64,000 nt of DNA from Barthelona sp. PAP020 (Eukaryota; Metamonada: BaSk clade): positions 1-64,000 of the forward strand of contig JARQWU010000020.1 in assembly GCA_040182905.1 (NCBI GenBank), read 5' to 3'. The stretch's first letter is position 1; each line of letters begins with the position of its first letter. A program made the translations under genes and the position numbers. Of the stretch, positions 38,880 through 49,221 are shown piece by piece. The notes under the pieces are model-generated. The model was not told the DNA's origin. It saw nothing but the letters and a program-made list of their open reading frames with translations, and ran no database searches.

Positions 38880-39689
38880 TCACAGCTGTGGATCTTTCTT
38901 TTGGGGTATTCCTGGTTTGTGAGAGTTTCTTTGAATGGGTTGGTGTTGAGAAACGAATGCTATACCTCCCACAACACGTTTTGAATAAGCGTTTTGTAAA
39001 ACTGCGTGACAATTGTTTGTAATTGTTTCTCTGGCCTTTTGATGGGACAAGCCCAAATTTTGCATGATATTTATGACGAAATTGGGATTTCTAAGATGAA
39101 AAATGTTTGTGGCATTTGATGACAGGATAATATTGTTTCTGCCTCGTTCTGTTATGGTGATCAGATTTCTGAGATTGGCAAAGAAGATGCTTCGAACTGA
39201 CATATCGTCAATAGCGGGAGCATAGTTGACTTCAATGAAGATGCCCTTTCGAATGGCCTTCTGAATAACTTTAGATTTCAAAAAATCAATCTGATGGCAA
39301 AAATTAAAGACGATGATGTCCACATTTTCACATTCAGCTGCCTTTTCGAATGTGATAAGATTCAATGGCTGTAATGCGACTAAGGAATATTGATCAATCA
39401 ACTCTTTTCGCTTAGTCAGTAGTATGTGCTGCGGGTTATCAGTTTTTATGGTTATTCGGTGCAATATGAATGGTTTTTTATGAACAAAATTGATAATTTC
39501 ATGAAATGGACAAATATCATTTGAAACAACTTTGTCAAATGGCTGGGGAATTGCATCTTTTCCCGTTAAATTGGTTGGGAAAAATAATGTTTCCAAAGCG
39601 ATACAACGATATCCTAAAAGAAAAGATTCTTCAATTCTTTGTTTTAAGGTGGTCACATTATTGGTTGGAATATTCAAATCGCAATACAT
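38880..39689 (-). CDS. RPP30: RNase P/MRP subunit RPP30 (POP2/Rpp1)
   Basis: 269 aa, PHP-like TIM-barrel protein subunit of nuclear ribonuclease P/MRP. The start MYCDLNIP matches the family MFADLNI/MFVDLNV. The middle contains LHRITIKTDNP, YSLVALQPLNLITFEKAAE (family D..AVQP.....F..AC) and DIIVFNF (family DI.S.D). The C-terminal half has VRSIFFANLRNLITITERGR NNIILSSNA (family G R...I..A..L...T.GK..IISS.A) and ends in VVGG. Length fits the family (~268 in human). The GC content is somewhat higher than in surrounding genes. Confidence 0.88.
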   Translation of the reverse strand: MYCDLNIPTNNVTTLKQRIEESFLLGYRCIALETLFFPTNLTGKDAIPQPFDKVVSNDICPFHEIINFVHKKPFILHRITIKTDNPQHILLTKRKELIDQYSLVALQPLNLITFEKAAECENVDIIVFNFCHQIDFLKSKVIQKAIRKGIFIEVNYAPAIDDMSVRSIFFANLRNLITITERGRNNIILSSNATNIFHLRNPNFVINIMQNLGLSHQKARETITNNCHAVLQNAYSKRVVGGIAFVSQHQPIQRNSHKPGIPQKKDPQL

Positions 39690-39799
39690 GAAGCATATAA
39701 AAGAATGAAGTAAACAAAAAAAAGATTCTTTTGTAATCGTCTCGGAAATCCCTTATTTTGGGGTCAGAATAAACTCATAATGGAGTAAACAATTTATCA

Positions 39800-42664
39800 A
39801 TGAGGAACTGTGGTAAAATTTTCCGATTTCTCGAAAAGACTAGATTAATTTTTTTGATGCTTGACAGAGACAAAATCAGTGAACTCATTATAGATTATGA
39901 AAGAAATACCAATAATGACGAAAGTTTGACCAACGATGAAGCTTCGTATAACTTTGTCAATCTAATGGAAGTTACCAAAGAAACCATTGAAGAATTGTTT
40001 GAAATGAGATGGAATAATGATAATAAGCTTTCAGATATGGAGATTTATTTACAGCATGAATTTGACAACCGTAACCTTTTTAAGAAATTGCATTTTGACA
40101 ACAATTTTATCAACTGTTGGGTTTTAAGCCGATCATGTGAACCTTCAAACAATCAAAATAATCAAAATACAAAATATTTTGTGGATATTGATTCCTATCC
40201 CGATAGGAATACTCTGTCACCTTTCAGCATGTACCTTGTTCTTTGTAATTGTGAACTATATGTTGTTTATAGACAATCGATAGTGTTTATCCCAAAAGAA
40301 ATGACTTTTGATCATTTTGACCCATCATTCGAGCTGTTGATGAGCCATCCACAAATATTTAGAAATGTTTCAATTATTAAGATGAGCCATTCACTTTTTT
40401 TGCAAAACTACGAGAGAATCAGATGGAATACACTTGATTGTTTGATTGAGCTTGAAATAACACTGCCGGATAAAAACTTTGTGCCAAATATCGAAAGCTT
40501 CAGAGGGCTTTCATTTTCCAGGTTTGTTGGATGTCGTAGCCTAGAAAGGATTAAGCTACCATGTGATGTCAATGAAAATGAGGCTTTCAAGTTTATTCCA
40601 AACACAAAAGTGTGTATTTTGGAAATAGGCACAAACGAAGAATACAAAGAGAAGATTTATCAGCACCCAAATCTGAATGAATTCTGCGTCTTTCTGGAGT
40701 ATTTTTTCCCCGGAAAAGCAGGCAGAAACAACAATTGGACGATGAAAATTGATCTCGTGCCACTCGCATTTCTGTCAAAAAATACTAAGTATCTTGATAA
40801 ATTATTGTGGAACGTGCTATATGGCATTAAATACACAAACACATGCGATTTGAGGGACAAAACCAGCAAGTTGCATCTTGGGAGTATAAACGAAATTGTT
40901 GTGCCGGATATTTGGTCAACTGATTATAATTGTTCGTTTTTTCAGTACCTATGTAACAATCTGAAGATATACAACAGCACTCCCATTCATGTTCGTGATG
41001 AAACAAAGCTAAAAAAGAATTTTGGTTCAATAGTTCAAATGGACAGTAACTTCCCATTAAAAGAGGTTGAAATGGCTCAATTCGAAAGTGAGTATAATGC
41101 TTTAACCAAGAATTATGACCCAAGAAACATAAGTTTAGATTTTTTGCTGCTGATTCTTCAATTAGTCACATACATGTGCTCCTCTATTGGCAACTTTCAG
41201 GAGTGGTTTTCTGGTTGGATGTCATTGGTAATGATATTTTTTGCAATTGCCAATTTCACCTTTCTTGATCAATTCTTGAATAATATCTGGCCAAGATTTA
41301 AAGAGGCTTCGGTTGTTTTCATTTTGTTGTTTTTTGTTGCTTTGGTTTTGGTTTTTCTTCTTCCCCTTGAAACTTTAGTGCTGGATTGTATGTTCATAAA
41401 ATATTCGTTTTGGTTCCGTTTTGTGTATCCGCTGCTGTTTGGCATTGTTGTTATGGCATGCCTTTATCTCTTTTATTTGTTTCAAAACCCAACCTTCCAA
41501 ATATCAAATATCAATGATCCAAGCACATATTCGCTATTTATGATTTTGATACTGCTTCTGTTCAGCTTTTATATCTTCCTAAATGTGACGCTTGTAATCA
41601 AAACCAAGCTAAAGAATGGTGTTGGCCTTCCTTTTGTTGTACTTTTGAAGAAAATGTTTTATCGGGCACTTCAGTTCTTGTATTTCCCCTTGATTAACAA
41701 GTATCTTGCATTGATCAGAGATTTGACAGCTGGGAATCTGGTGTTTTCTGTGCCTTTGTTTGTTGTTCTGATCATTTTTGTCGTAGCTATGTTGTGTCTG
41801 AATATCTACTGCACATATGAAGGTAAATCTATCATCGAAAACCTGATCTTCTCAGACCCTGGTAGTACATACATCACTGATAACGCCCTTCAAAGCGTTA
41901 ATTTTCCAGAAAACTCATTGGTTGAGCAAAATGACAGTGAAGTTCAAACTCCTGAAGTGAGTGTCGTTGACACAGTGACAACTTTTGAAAATGTGACAAA
42001 AATGCAGATCTTCAAGGCAATATACGAGGAAAATAAAAAATTCTTCGAGGGGTTCTTCACCAAAAGGAGGGAGTATTTGGCTGATTTTTGGAAAGAAACA
42101 AAAGATTTCCTGACCAAAAAGGCAAAGGACGATAGGGAATACATGAATGACACAAAAAGTTGGAAGAATGCATGTAATTCAACAAGTAAATCATCAGAGT
42201 ATTTGTACAACGACAATCGCAAATGTGCTAGTTATTTTTCAATATTTCTAAATGTGAAGAAGATTTCATTCATTTTCATTTCCAATCTGGTTCTGTGGAA
42301 TAAACTTTTCCAAAAAATGCTAAATGCCTCCATATTTTTGTTTTTCGTCTTTATTGGATTTTTGAAACCCTATTTGAGAGATGCCTCCAATAATTTATTC
42401 ATTACTCTGGAATTTTTTTGTTTTCTCTTGATGCTATTGACAATTTTTGCAGATTATATTGACAACTTTTCAAACCTGTGGGTTTGTGTGATTGCTTTTG
42501 TTTGTTTTGTCAGTGGATTTCTTTTCCTCGGCGAAGACAAACCATCAGATGCATCCACTCAGGAAAATGAATTATCTTCGACAGAAGATGCTGAAAACAG
42601 TTCCAGCACCGCAAATACACAACTAATTGCGACAAAACAAGTTGAAGTGCAAAGTTATTCATGA
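39800..42664 (+). CDS. Large multi-pass membrane protein, 954 aa, family unknown
   Basis: N-terminal ~440 residues are soluble with LRR-like stretches (e.g. LDCLIELEITLPDKNF, FVGCRSLERIKLP). Then about seven hydrophobic segments lie at ~445-680 (LLLILQLVTYMCSS, FILLFFVALVLVFLLPL, LLFGIVVMACLYLFYLF, FMILILLLFSFYIFLNV, VPLFVVLIIFVVAMLCL). A charged region ~690-810 with coiled-coil character follows, then three further segments (~825-910). The tail is Ser/Thr/Glu-rich. No signal peptide; an alternative start MLDRDKISE is at 39860. I do not recognise a family. Codon composition is clearly GC-richer than in neighbours, shared with the 61.6-63.4 kb pair. Confidence 0.65.
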   Translation: MRNCGKIFRFLEKTRLIFLMLDRDKISELIIDYERNTNNDESLTNDEASYNFVNLMEVTKETIEELFEMRWNNDNKLSDMEIYLQHEFDNRNLFKKLHFDNNFINCWVLSRSCEPSNNQNNQNTKYFVDIDSYPDRNTLSPFSMYLVLCNCELYVVYRQSIVFIPKEMTFDHFDPSFELLMSHPQIFRNVSIIKMSHSLFLQNYERIRWNTLDCLIELEITLPDKNFVPNIESFRGLSFSRFVGCRSLERIKLPCDVNENEAFKFIPNTKVCILEIGTNEEYKEKIYQHPNLNEFCVFLEYFFPGKAGRNNNWTMKIDLVPLAFLSKNTKYLDKLLWNVLYGIKYTNTCDLRDKTSKLHLGSINEIVVPDIWSTDYNCSFFQYLCNNLKIYNSTPIHVRDETKLKKNFGSIVQMDSNFPLKEVEMAQFESEYNALTKNYDPRNISLDFLLLILQLVTYMCSSIGNFQEWFSGWMSLVMIFFAIANFTFLDQFLNNIWPRFKEASVVFILLFFVALVLVFLLPLETLVLDCMFIKYSFWFRFVYPLLFGIVVMACLYLFYLFQNPTFQISNINDPSTYSLFMILILLLFSFYIFLNVTLVIKTKLKNGVGLPFVVLLKKMFYRALQFLYFPLINKYLALIRDLTAGNLVFSVPLFVVLIIFVVAMLCLNIYCTYEGKSIIENLIFSDPGSTYITDNALQSVNFPENSLVEQNDSEVQTPEVSVVDTVTTFENVTKMQIFKAIYEENKKFFEGFFTKRREYLADFWKETKDFLTKKAKDDREYMNDTKSWKNACNSTSKSSEYLYNDNRKCASYFSIFLNVKKISFIFISNLVLWNKLFQKMLNASIFLFFVFIGFLKPYLRDASNNLFITLEFFCFLLMLLTIFADYIDNFSNLWVCVIAFVCFVSGFLFLGEDKPSDASTQENELSSTEDAENSSSTANTQLIATKQVEVQSYS

Positions 42665-42953
42665 TGCGATTGAATGAGCATTCTCCCTTTTCCAATTTTC
42701 TCAAATCTCTCATCTGTCACGTCATTGATCATTTGGCACGATGAATTTTATGCTGTGCCACTCAAGCAAATCATTTTCATGCTGCTCCAATTTGAATAAA
42801 GAAAGTATTGTTGTTTATTGTTAAATGCAACAAATTGTTGCTATTGTCTACCGAACAAATATGAGCTTCCAGGAAAAAAAGGGAAGAAATTTACAAAAAA
42901 AGGCATTGAAACAGTTGGAAAAGGAAGTATTAATGCACATCGTGGGGTTTATT

Positions 42954-44576
42954 TTATTGGGTTTTTGAACAAAACTTTTTTAAAAGATCAACTATTTCAT
43001 CGTTATTTACTTCAATTGCTTTATCCATTGCACCAGTAATATCAACATTATCATCAGTTAACAATAGTTGTATTATTAAAATTTGTTCATGAGCAATTGC
43101 ATTTAATAGAGGAGTAGTTTTATCTTCAAATGGGTGACAATTAATATCAAAATATTCTTTGCATTTCTTATCATTCATCATGAATTCAATACAATTATCC
43201 GATTTAGCAGAGGCTATGTGAAAACATTTTTCAGTGATTAATTGCAATTTTGCTGATGATAATTTTTTTTTCATTTTTTGTGCCAATCCGTAAATGACAT
43301 CAAGAGAAATCTTCAGAAAATCAACATTGTCAGAAAGGACAATTTTCTCAAAAACAGCTTGGAAAAGAATATTTGTCTTCAATTTATTGTTTTCAATGAA
43401 AAATTGCAAAATTTTTTCAAAAATTTCAAAACTTTTGTGTAAAATACAAAATTTAAGAACATTGGCATTTAAAACAATATTAAAATGATCAACAATTGCT
43501 TTAAATACAAGATAACTATCAATTCTTAAAGAATAAGTCAAAGAATTCTTGGCATTATCACAAACTTCCCAATCATCATCTTTGGCACCAAAAGATAACA
43601 ATTTTTCAGTCATTTCGATGTCTGGAATTGAAGAAGCAATCATCAAAGCAGTTTCTCCTTTATGATTCTTAACATTGATGTCCAATTCAACGTTTGACAG
43701 CAAAATATCCAGAATTTTGGCATTACCATGAATAATAGCAGAATGTAATGGAGTTTGTTTTTGGTTTTTTGATGAACACAAAGAAACACCACAACTCATA
43801 AAATACTCCAAATATTTAGTACATTCCATTGTGCAAGCTAATTCAACAAAATTTGGAAGGTTTTCATAAAAGTTAACCAGGGTTAAAAACAAGTCCCAAC
43901 AATCATATCTCATACAATATGTTAATGGATTCATGTCAGCAGAAGACATCAAATCTAAGCCAGATATCGTTAACAATTGTTCAATAATATCAAATCTTTT
44001 GTTACGAATACATATCATCAAACTTGATTCACCAAAACTGTTTAAAGCATTTAAATCTGCCTTAGAATCAATTAAACATTTTATTATTTCAACAGATGTA
44101 TCATTAAAGTTACAAGCTAACATTAAAGGAGTATATTCATAATGATATCGTTTATTAACATTGGAAACCAATGAAATCAAATCTTTCAATGTCTCAAGAT
44201 TGTTATGACGTATTGAAAAAATGAAATAATCTTCACCATTAATATTTTGAGATAAATCTGTGTGATAAATTAAGTTTTTAAATTGTTCCATATTGTGATC
44301 CTTAATAGCATGGGCTAAGAGTGTCAAACCTTCACTATCAATGGAATTATAAAAATCTTCATTGAAAATTAAAGCTTCCATCAATGCTTCAACCATCAGG
44401 TTTCTCCTCAACTTATTTCTATCAATTTTTCTTCCAGTATAGGGACAACCATTATCAGTATTGGACAACCAATCCATTAGGGGTTCTTTTGAAAATGTGT
44501 GTCCATATTCTGTGGTGATAGGAGATTCATAAAATGAAAAGGTGATAGAATCTTCAAATTGTTCTCGTAAATTCAT
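42954..44576 (-). CDS. U-box E3 ligase-like protein with ankyrin repeats
   Basis: 540 aa. A U-box occupies residues ~8-72: ITFSFYESPITTEYGHTFSK, MDWLSN, CPYTGRKIDRNKLRRN, matching the U-box pattern DP....G.TYER..I..WL......P.T....L.PN. The rest (~80-535) is ankyrin-type helical repeats (YTPLMLACNFNDTS, GESSLMICIRNKRFD, KQTPLHSAIIHGNAK, GETALMIASSIPDIE, TTPLLNAIAHEQ) with longer diverged units between. It probably acts as an E3 ubiquitin ligase that selects its substrate through the ankyrins. Confidence 0.85.
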   Translation of the reverse strand: MNLREQFEDSITFSFYESPITTEYGHTFSKEPLMDWLSNTDNGCPYTGRKIDRNKLRRNLMVEALMEALIFNEDFYNSIDSEGLTLLAHAIKDHNMEQFKNLIYHTDLSQNINGEDYFIFSIRHNNLETLKDLISLVSNVNKRYHYEYTPLMLACNFNDTSVEIIKCLIDSKADLNALNSFGESSLMICIRNKRFDIIEQLLTISGLDLMSSADMNPLTYCMRYDCWDLFLTLVNFYENLPNFVELACTMECTKYLEYFMSCGVSLCSSKNQKQTPLHSAIIHGNAKILDILLSNVELDINVKNHKGETALMIASSIPDIEMTEKLLSFGAKDDDWEVCDNAKNSLTYSLRIDSYLVFKAIVDHFNIVLNANVLKFCILHKSFEIFEKILQFFIENNKLKTNILFQAVFEKIVLSDNVDFLKISLDVIYGLAQKMKKKLSSAKLQLITEKCFHIASAKSDNCIEFMMNDKKCKEYFDINCHPFEDKTTPLLNAIAHEQILIIQLLLTDDNVDITGAMDKAIEVNNDEIVDLLKKFCSKTQ

Positions 44577-44896
44577 TTCTTTTCAATTTCTATTGAAAAA
44601 TAATTAAAAATTTAAAAAATGGAAGGGTAAAAAGGTCAATAAAATGAAAATAAATGAACAAAAATTTTTGCTTTTCAAATGAATAAGCAGTTGAATTGTT
44701 CAAAAAACGGGTAAAAAAAAAAACAACACATAAAATACAAACATTTATAAACACAAAAAAACACTTTTGTTTGAAAAAAGAAAAAAAAAAAGGGAAAAAA
44801 AAAAAATGTCAAAGTCAAAAAGTCAAAAAAAAAAAAAAAGAATAACAAATTATAAATGATCTTTTTAATATAAAAATAATGATCTAAATGTTTTTT
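44577..44896. repeat. A-rich low-complexity spacer
   Basis: About 320 bp, dominated by A-runs (around 44710-44840). Separates two minus-strand genes. Nothing coding; probably 3' and 5' untranslated DNA. Confidence 0.6.
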
Positions 44897-46399
44897 TTAT
44901 TGAGCTGCGCTACAAAAATCAATGAACAATTCAAAGGCTTCTCCTTTGTTTTTCATATCTAAAATTGTTGAAAAAGTCGAGTATATCATAATAATTGAAC
45001 TTAAAATAACAACAATTGCCATACCTATGGTTGCATAACTTGTGTGTCCACTTTTATCAATCATTTTTTGTAAAATAATTTTGCCGACAAAAAAAGAAAT
45101 CATTCCAAAGCAAACAAAGAAAATAACACTGTCTCCTTCTAGACTATCATGCAAAAAATATTGCGCTGTTGAAGAAGAAGAAGTGAATACAATCATCATG
45201 GATGAAGTTGCTGCGGTTGTTTCAGCTCCAAATCCAAGAGATAATAACACAGGTGCCTTTACTAATCCACCACCTATTCCCAAGAGTGCTGCCAAGATAC
45301 CAGCTACAAATCCACCAACAATAAGTGTAATTGGGTTGATCTCAAGTTTATCACTAACATTCTTGGGATAAAATATGTACAAAGCGATAATGACAACAAC
45401 TAATTGAATTAAGAAAAACATCCACCATGTTGATGTGCAGCTTTCAAAATTTTCTTGAAAAAAAGAAACACCAAACATTATGATGGTAAATACGGTAAAA
45501 CCCAGTATTTTAAAGGAAGGAATTGTTTCCTTTTTGTCATTTTCAGTGTCATTTTCATTTTCTTCTGTTGTTTCAGAATTATTAACAGTTTTCTTTGTTA
45601 ATTTCGATGATTTACTTGATAAATCATTCTTTTCTTTTGTGACTAATAATTTTTCATCCTTATCTTCATCATCATCGTCATCATCAATTTCAATTTCAAT
45701 TTCGGATGTGCATGAATCAGAAGTTTTTGTGTTAATAGTTTTCTCTTCTGAATCTTTATAATTTTCATCGACGCTGCCATGACTTTTATCATGGTTGAAG
45801 CTGTTATCACTTTCATCATTGGAAGGATTGTACACGAAAACTTCAAGTTCATCAGTAAACAATTCATCTTTTTCATCATTCGTACTAACAGGCTCGGACA
45901 TTGTTTCTGAAGGATCAATTATGTGATTGTCTTCATATTCAGACGTGTGATCTTCTTCTTCTTCTTTAGAAACTTTTAACATTTTTAACTCTTTATTATA
46001 AAGCTTCAATCCTTTCTTTAATGTCTTATGTCCTACCAAAACTAATAAAGGACACAACAAAAGTTGTAAAAACCAACTTTTAAACAATCTATTTAATAAA
46101 ACACCGACAATAACTCCCGCTACAGTTGATGGTTCCATAATAAAAACAACCATCCATCGAATAACCAACTTATGAGAATTGTTCTTTGAAAATTTTTTTA
46201 AATTTAATAAGAATACAACAATCGTACCACCACAAATAATCGCTTTTGAAACTGGTATCGCAGTATGAGCATTTAATCCGGTAAAAGATAAAATTGGAAC
46301 AAACAATGCGCCACCTCCAATTCCACAACCACTTGCAATTGATCCACCAATAAAACAGAAAATTAATCCAATGTATTGTGCAAGTGTGAACGATACCAT
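44897..46399 (-). CDS. TauE/SafE-family sulfite/sulfonate carrier
   Basis: 500 aa, membrane protein of the TauE/SafE (DUF81) family, exporting sulfur compounds or other anions. Two homologous halves: residues 1-~130 with GGSIASGCGIGGGALFVPIL, and ~340-490 with GGFVAGILAALLGIGGGLVKAPVLL. The GIGGG motif appears in both halves, as expected. The halves are separated by a long, very acidic cytosolic insert (~145-290, rich in Asp/Glu/Ser/Lys). About ten hydrophobic helices in total, no signal peptide. The acidic loop is longer than usual. Confidence 0.9.
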   Translation of the reverse strand: MVSFTLAQYIGLIFCFIGGSIASGCGIGGGALFVPILSFTGLNAHTAIPVSKAIICGGTIVVFLLNLKKFSKNNSHKLVIRWMVVFIMEPSTVAGVIVGVLLNRLFKSWFLQLLLCPLLVLVGHKTLKKGLKLYNKELKMLKVSKEEEEDHTSEYEDNHIIDPSETMSEPVSTNDEKDELFTDELEVFVYNPSNDESDNSFNHDKSHGSVDENYKDSEEKTINTKTSDSCTSEIEIEIDDDDDDEDKDEKLLVTKEKNDLSSKSSKLTKKTVNNSETTEENENDTENDKKETIPSFKILGFTVFTIIMFGVSFFQENFESCTSTWWMFFLIQLVVVIIALYIFYPKNVSDKLEINPITLIVGGFVAGILAALLGIGGGLVKAPVLLSLGFGAETTAATSSMMIVFTSSSSTAQYFLHDSLEGDSVIFFVCFGMISFFVGKIILQKMIDKSGHTSYATIGMAIVVILSSIIMIYSTFSTILDMKNKGEAFELFIDFCSAAQ

Positions 46400-47325
46400 A
46401 TTTTAATAAAATCTAGAAATGACTGGAGATTCTTCAAGAATTTCAGATTAACAGAGGAGAACTATTGAATAGAAAGCAATTTTTTTTTCAAATTTTGTGA
46501 TTAAATTGTGCGTTTGGAAAAGGTTAAAGGGATTGAAGGGAAATTCGAAAAATCAAACATTTTTGATAAACTGGAAAATTTTTCATCATTTTTTTTTTCT
46601 ATTTATGTTTTTTGAATGTCCACCTAGTTTTAGAGGAAAAATATTTGTGAATCATCAAAGAAAAATCCTTTTTTTTTACAACAAATTATTATTCATTTTT
46701 TGTAAACTGAGCAAAAAATGTCACTGAGTATTGTCTTAAACTTTTGGGAGATTTTCTGTGTCATTTTCAATTTGAAAATATTTTGCATAAATCTTTTCAC
46801 AACCAAAAACAACAAAAAAAAACTCATGAAGCCGTAAAAGATTTTCAAAAGATAAAATTACCCTGAAAACTACATGTTTGAACATGGTTGTCTTCTTTTT
46901 GGGAAGATTTCTTGGGTAAACTCGAACAGTTTTTTTTTTTTTTCCAAAAAAACTAATGGTTTCATAAGTAAAATCCTCAATTATGAAGCCATGAAGCCAT
47001 ATTTTCTTAATATATATTCATGTTTTCAGTTTTGACGAATGAATTTAGCTATGTGGTTATTTTTATAGTTTTTGAACACATATGTATATATATACATTTA
47101 CATACATTTGTATCACTCAATATACATTTTTTTTTTTTTTTTTTTTTTTCATTTTTTCATGAATTTCTGTTTTATGGATTATAATATTTTTAATATTTTT
47201 AATATATTCTTTTTGTTGCGTTAAATGAAAAGAAAGAACATTTAAAAAAGTTGTAAACTTGTTTTCAGGGTCTATAATTCTTATTCTCAAAACTAAACAA
47301 ACACTTTTCAATTGAATTTTTCATC
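46400..47325. other. Divergent intergenic region, AT-rich
   Basis: About 930 bp between the divergent TauE and START-like genes. Contains T-rich tracts, a TATATATACATTTACATACA stretch near 47085-47105, a T23 run at 47127-47149 and no supportable gene. The 46497-46727 frame lacks an ATG and family features. Confidence 0.5.
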
Positions 47326-47946
47326 ATGCCTGCAACTTTAAAAACATTTATCTTTGAAACAGAGTATTTAAGTGAAGAATTTACGGAAAAATTCTTGTGT
47401 AAAAAGCTTGATGCAACTGGGGAAAATTTATCTTTTTGTCGGGAGAAATTTGTTCATAATAATATTGAAGGAGAATATATACATAGATTGGTTAGTTTTA
47501 ATGACAGTATTCCCGTATTTTTGCGAATGTTTTCGAAAGCAGCAAGATGTGATGAATACATTATAGCATGTGAAACTTTTTGTCAATATTTTTTATTTTC
47601 ACGTACATTGAGTCAATCATTTGGATTATCAGTATATATTGATTTTACAGATTCCAAACAATTGATAAATCAAGAGAAAATTTCATATTTAGAGCTTGTT
47701 CGAAAACTTCAAGAAGATATTGAAGGTGAGCAATGGCTATTTTTTACAAAGAATTTTTTGGCAAATCCTTTTGACAGCAACAGATTTTTAACAGATAATT
47801 TAACTGAAGATTTTTCTGTTTATTGTAGTGACCCTAAATGTCGAGCGAAAATTGAGTTAAAAAGTTATTTCAATGTTTTTGGTTTTAAAAAAAGGGTTCA
47901 AAGATTCATTGTTAATGGATTATTTGAAGATTTATGCAGTTTATAA
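47326..47946 (+). CDS. START/SRPBCC-like small protein, 206 aa (tentative)
   Basis: ATG after a T-rich tract. The order of elements resembles lipid-binding SRPBCC/START-like domains: a helix-grip start (TLKTFIFETEYLSEEF), a run of alternating hydrophobic strands (HRLVSFNDSIPVFLRMF), and the C-terminal amphipathic helix pattern FGFKKRVQRFIVNGLFEDL. A PRELI-like reading was considered and is weaker. No signal or membrane segment. Function uncertain; possible lipid transfer or membrane contact role only by analogy. Confidence 0.5.
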   Translation: MPATLKTFIFETEYLSEEFTEKFLCKKLDATGENLSFCREKFVHNNIEGEYIHRLVSFNDSIPVFLRMFSKAARCDEYIIACETFCQYFLFSRTLSQSFGLSVYIDFTDSKQLINQEKISYLELVRKLQEDIEGEQWLFFTKNFLANPFDSNRFLTDNLTEDFSVYCSDPKCRAKIELKSYFNVFGFKKRVQRFIVNGLFEDLCSL

Positions 47947-48023
47947 TGAGTCAGAAGAGGTTAAAGTAAATTCAAGAAGATCTATTTTTGTTAAAAAATT
48001 TGAAAAAAAAAAAAATTCCTTTT

Positions 48024-49046
48024 TTACAAAACTAAAACACCGTCCATTTGTATATCAGAATCTTCCACATCATTATCATCATCTATATCCTCTATTGTAT
48101 TTATGTTTATCAATCCTGAACTTGATAAAGTATTGTTTGAATTATAATTTTCAAAAGGTGCTCTTTTTAATTTGGTAATCATATTTTTACTGTGAATTAA
48201 GCGATTTCGAGTTCTTTCAGCATCATTTGTCAACGTTATTTTATCACTTTCTAACTTAACCTTATCACTTCTAAATATTTCAATATTTTGCTTTAAATTT
48301 ATGTTTTCTTTTTCTAATTTATTAATTTTTTCCATTCTAATGGAAGCCAACATATTTTCCTCATTATCAAAAGCGCTTTTCGACTTTAGTTTAATATTTT
48401 CAGCATTTAAAGCGGTAATTTCTTTGTCTTTTTCATTAATTAGGTTCTGATACTTTATTTCTTGCTGAACTAAAGAAATATTATGTTCTTCTTCCAATCT
48501 ATCAATTTTTTCTTCCAAAATATTTTGTTGTTCTTGCAAATTTATGCATGATTTACAATTGCTGGCCAAGCCCTTTTCCAATTGTTTTTCCTTTCGAAGT
48601 TTTTCCTTTTCACTTTGTCTTTCTTGTTGTTTATACTCCAATACACACCATAAACACAACATTGCATCATTATATTTTTTTCTTTGCTCAATACCACGAT
48701 CAAAAGCTCGAAGCTTTTTACATTCATCACATTCAACTGGTGATCCAAATTTTTTTTCATTATGAATACAATAACGACATTTTCTCCCATTCCATGCACA
48801 AGGATTTCCACAAATACAACAGTTATTTGGTTCAATTTTATATTTCTTTTTTTGTCTTCTGCAATGATGACAAGCATGTGGAATCTTATCAACATATCTT
48901 TCTAAACAATGATAATATAAACGACAATAATCACATTGCGTTCTTGGACATTTTTTCAAACATTCTCGACACAACGGTTCTTCTCCTGCTTCTTTGCATA
49001 TTTCAACCTCTCCACAATTATGGCAAAGGTTTCTTGATTCACTCAT
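48024..49046 (-). CDS. FAM76-like zinc-ribbon / coiled-coil protein
   Basis: 340 aa from ATG 49046 (the extension to 49058 begins with TTG). Residues ~4-155 carry Cys/His clusters: LCHNCG, LCRECLKKCPRTQCDYCRLY, ACHHCRRQ, CCICGNPC, CRYC, EKKFGSPVECDECKKLRAFDR, LCLWC. The order and spacing, especially C.YC....Y, EKK.G.P..C..CK...AFDR and LC..C, match the FAM76A/B family of animals. Residues ~165-285 form a coiled coil, and the tail is acidic. FAM76 is a nuclear-speckle protein in animals. A frame-shifted shadow on the same strand (48542-48895) is not a separate gene. Confidence 0.8.
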   Translation of the reverse strand: MSESRNLCHNCGEVEICKEAGEEPLCRECLKKCPRTQCDYCRLYYHCLERYVDKIPHACHHCRRQKKKYKIEPNNCCICGNPCAWNGRKCRYCIHNEKKFGSPVECDECKKLRAFDRGIEQRKKYNDAMLCLWCVLEYKQQERQSEKEKLRKEKQLEKGLASNCKSCINLQEQQNILEEKIDRLEEEHNISLVQQEIKYQNLINEKDKEITALNAENIKLKSKSAFDNEENMLASIRMEKINKLEKENINLKQNIEIFRSDKVKLESDKITLTNDAERTRNRLIHSKNMITKLKRAPFENYNSNNTLSSSGLININTIEDIDDDNDVEDSDIQMDGVLVL

Positions 49047-49221
49047 TAAAAAAACCAAAAAAAAAAGTAGAAGATTTGGGTTTGCTCTTTATTCTTTGAG
49101 TCATATTGTCGTTTGAAGAACCAGAATAAAATTCAATATCATGGTGAAAAAAGTGACGCTAAAAAGAACAAATTGGAGGAAGAACAAAATTGGATTAAAT
49201 TTAATTTTTTTTTTGGTATTG

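Noticed and set aside
46497-46727. 76-codon frame in the TauE/START divergent spacer
   Set aside because: No ATG at its beginning, and the sequence is low-complexity.
47326-47946. PRELI/Ups mitochondrial lipid-transfer protein
   Set aside because: Only the general SRPBCC pattern agrees; the family start and central motifs are not matched, so a broader START-like call is kept.
48542-49099. Frames overlapping the FAM76-like gene on both strands
   Set aside because: Shadows of a gene with clear zinc-cluster homology.
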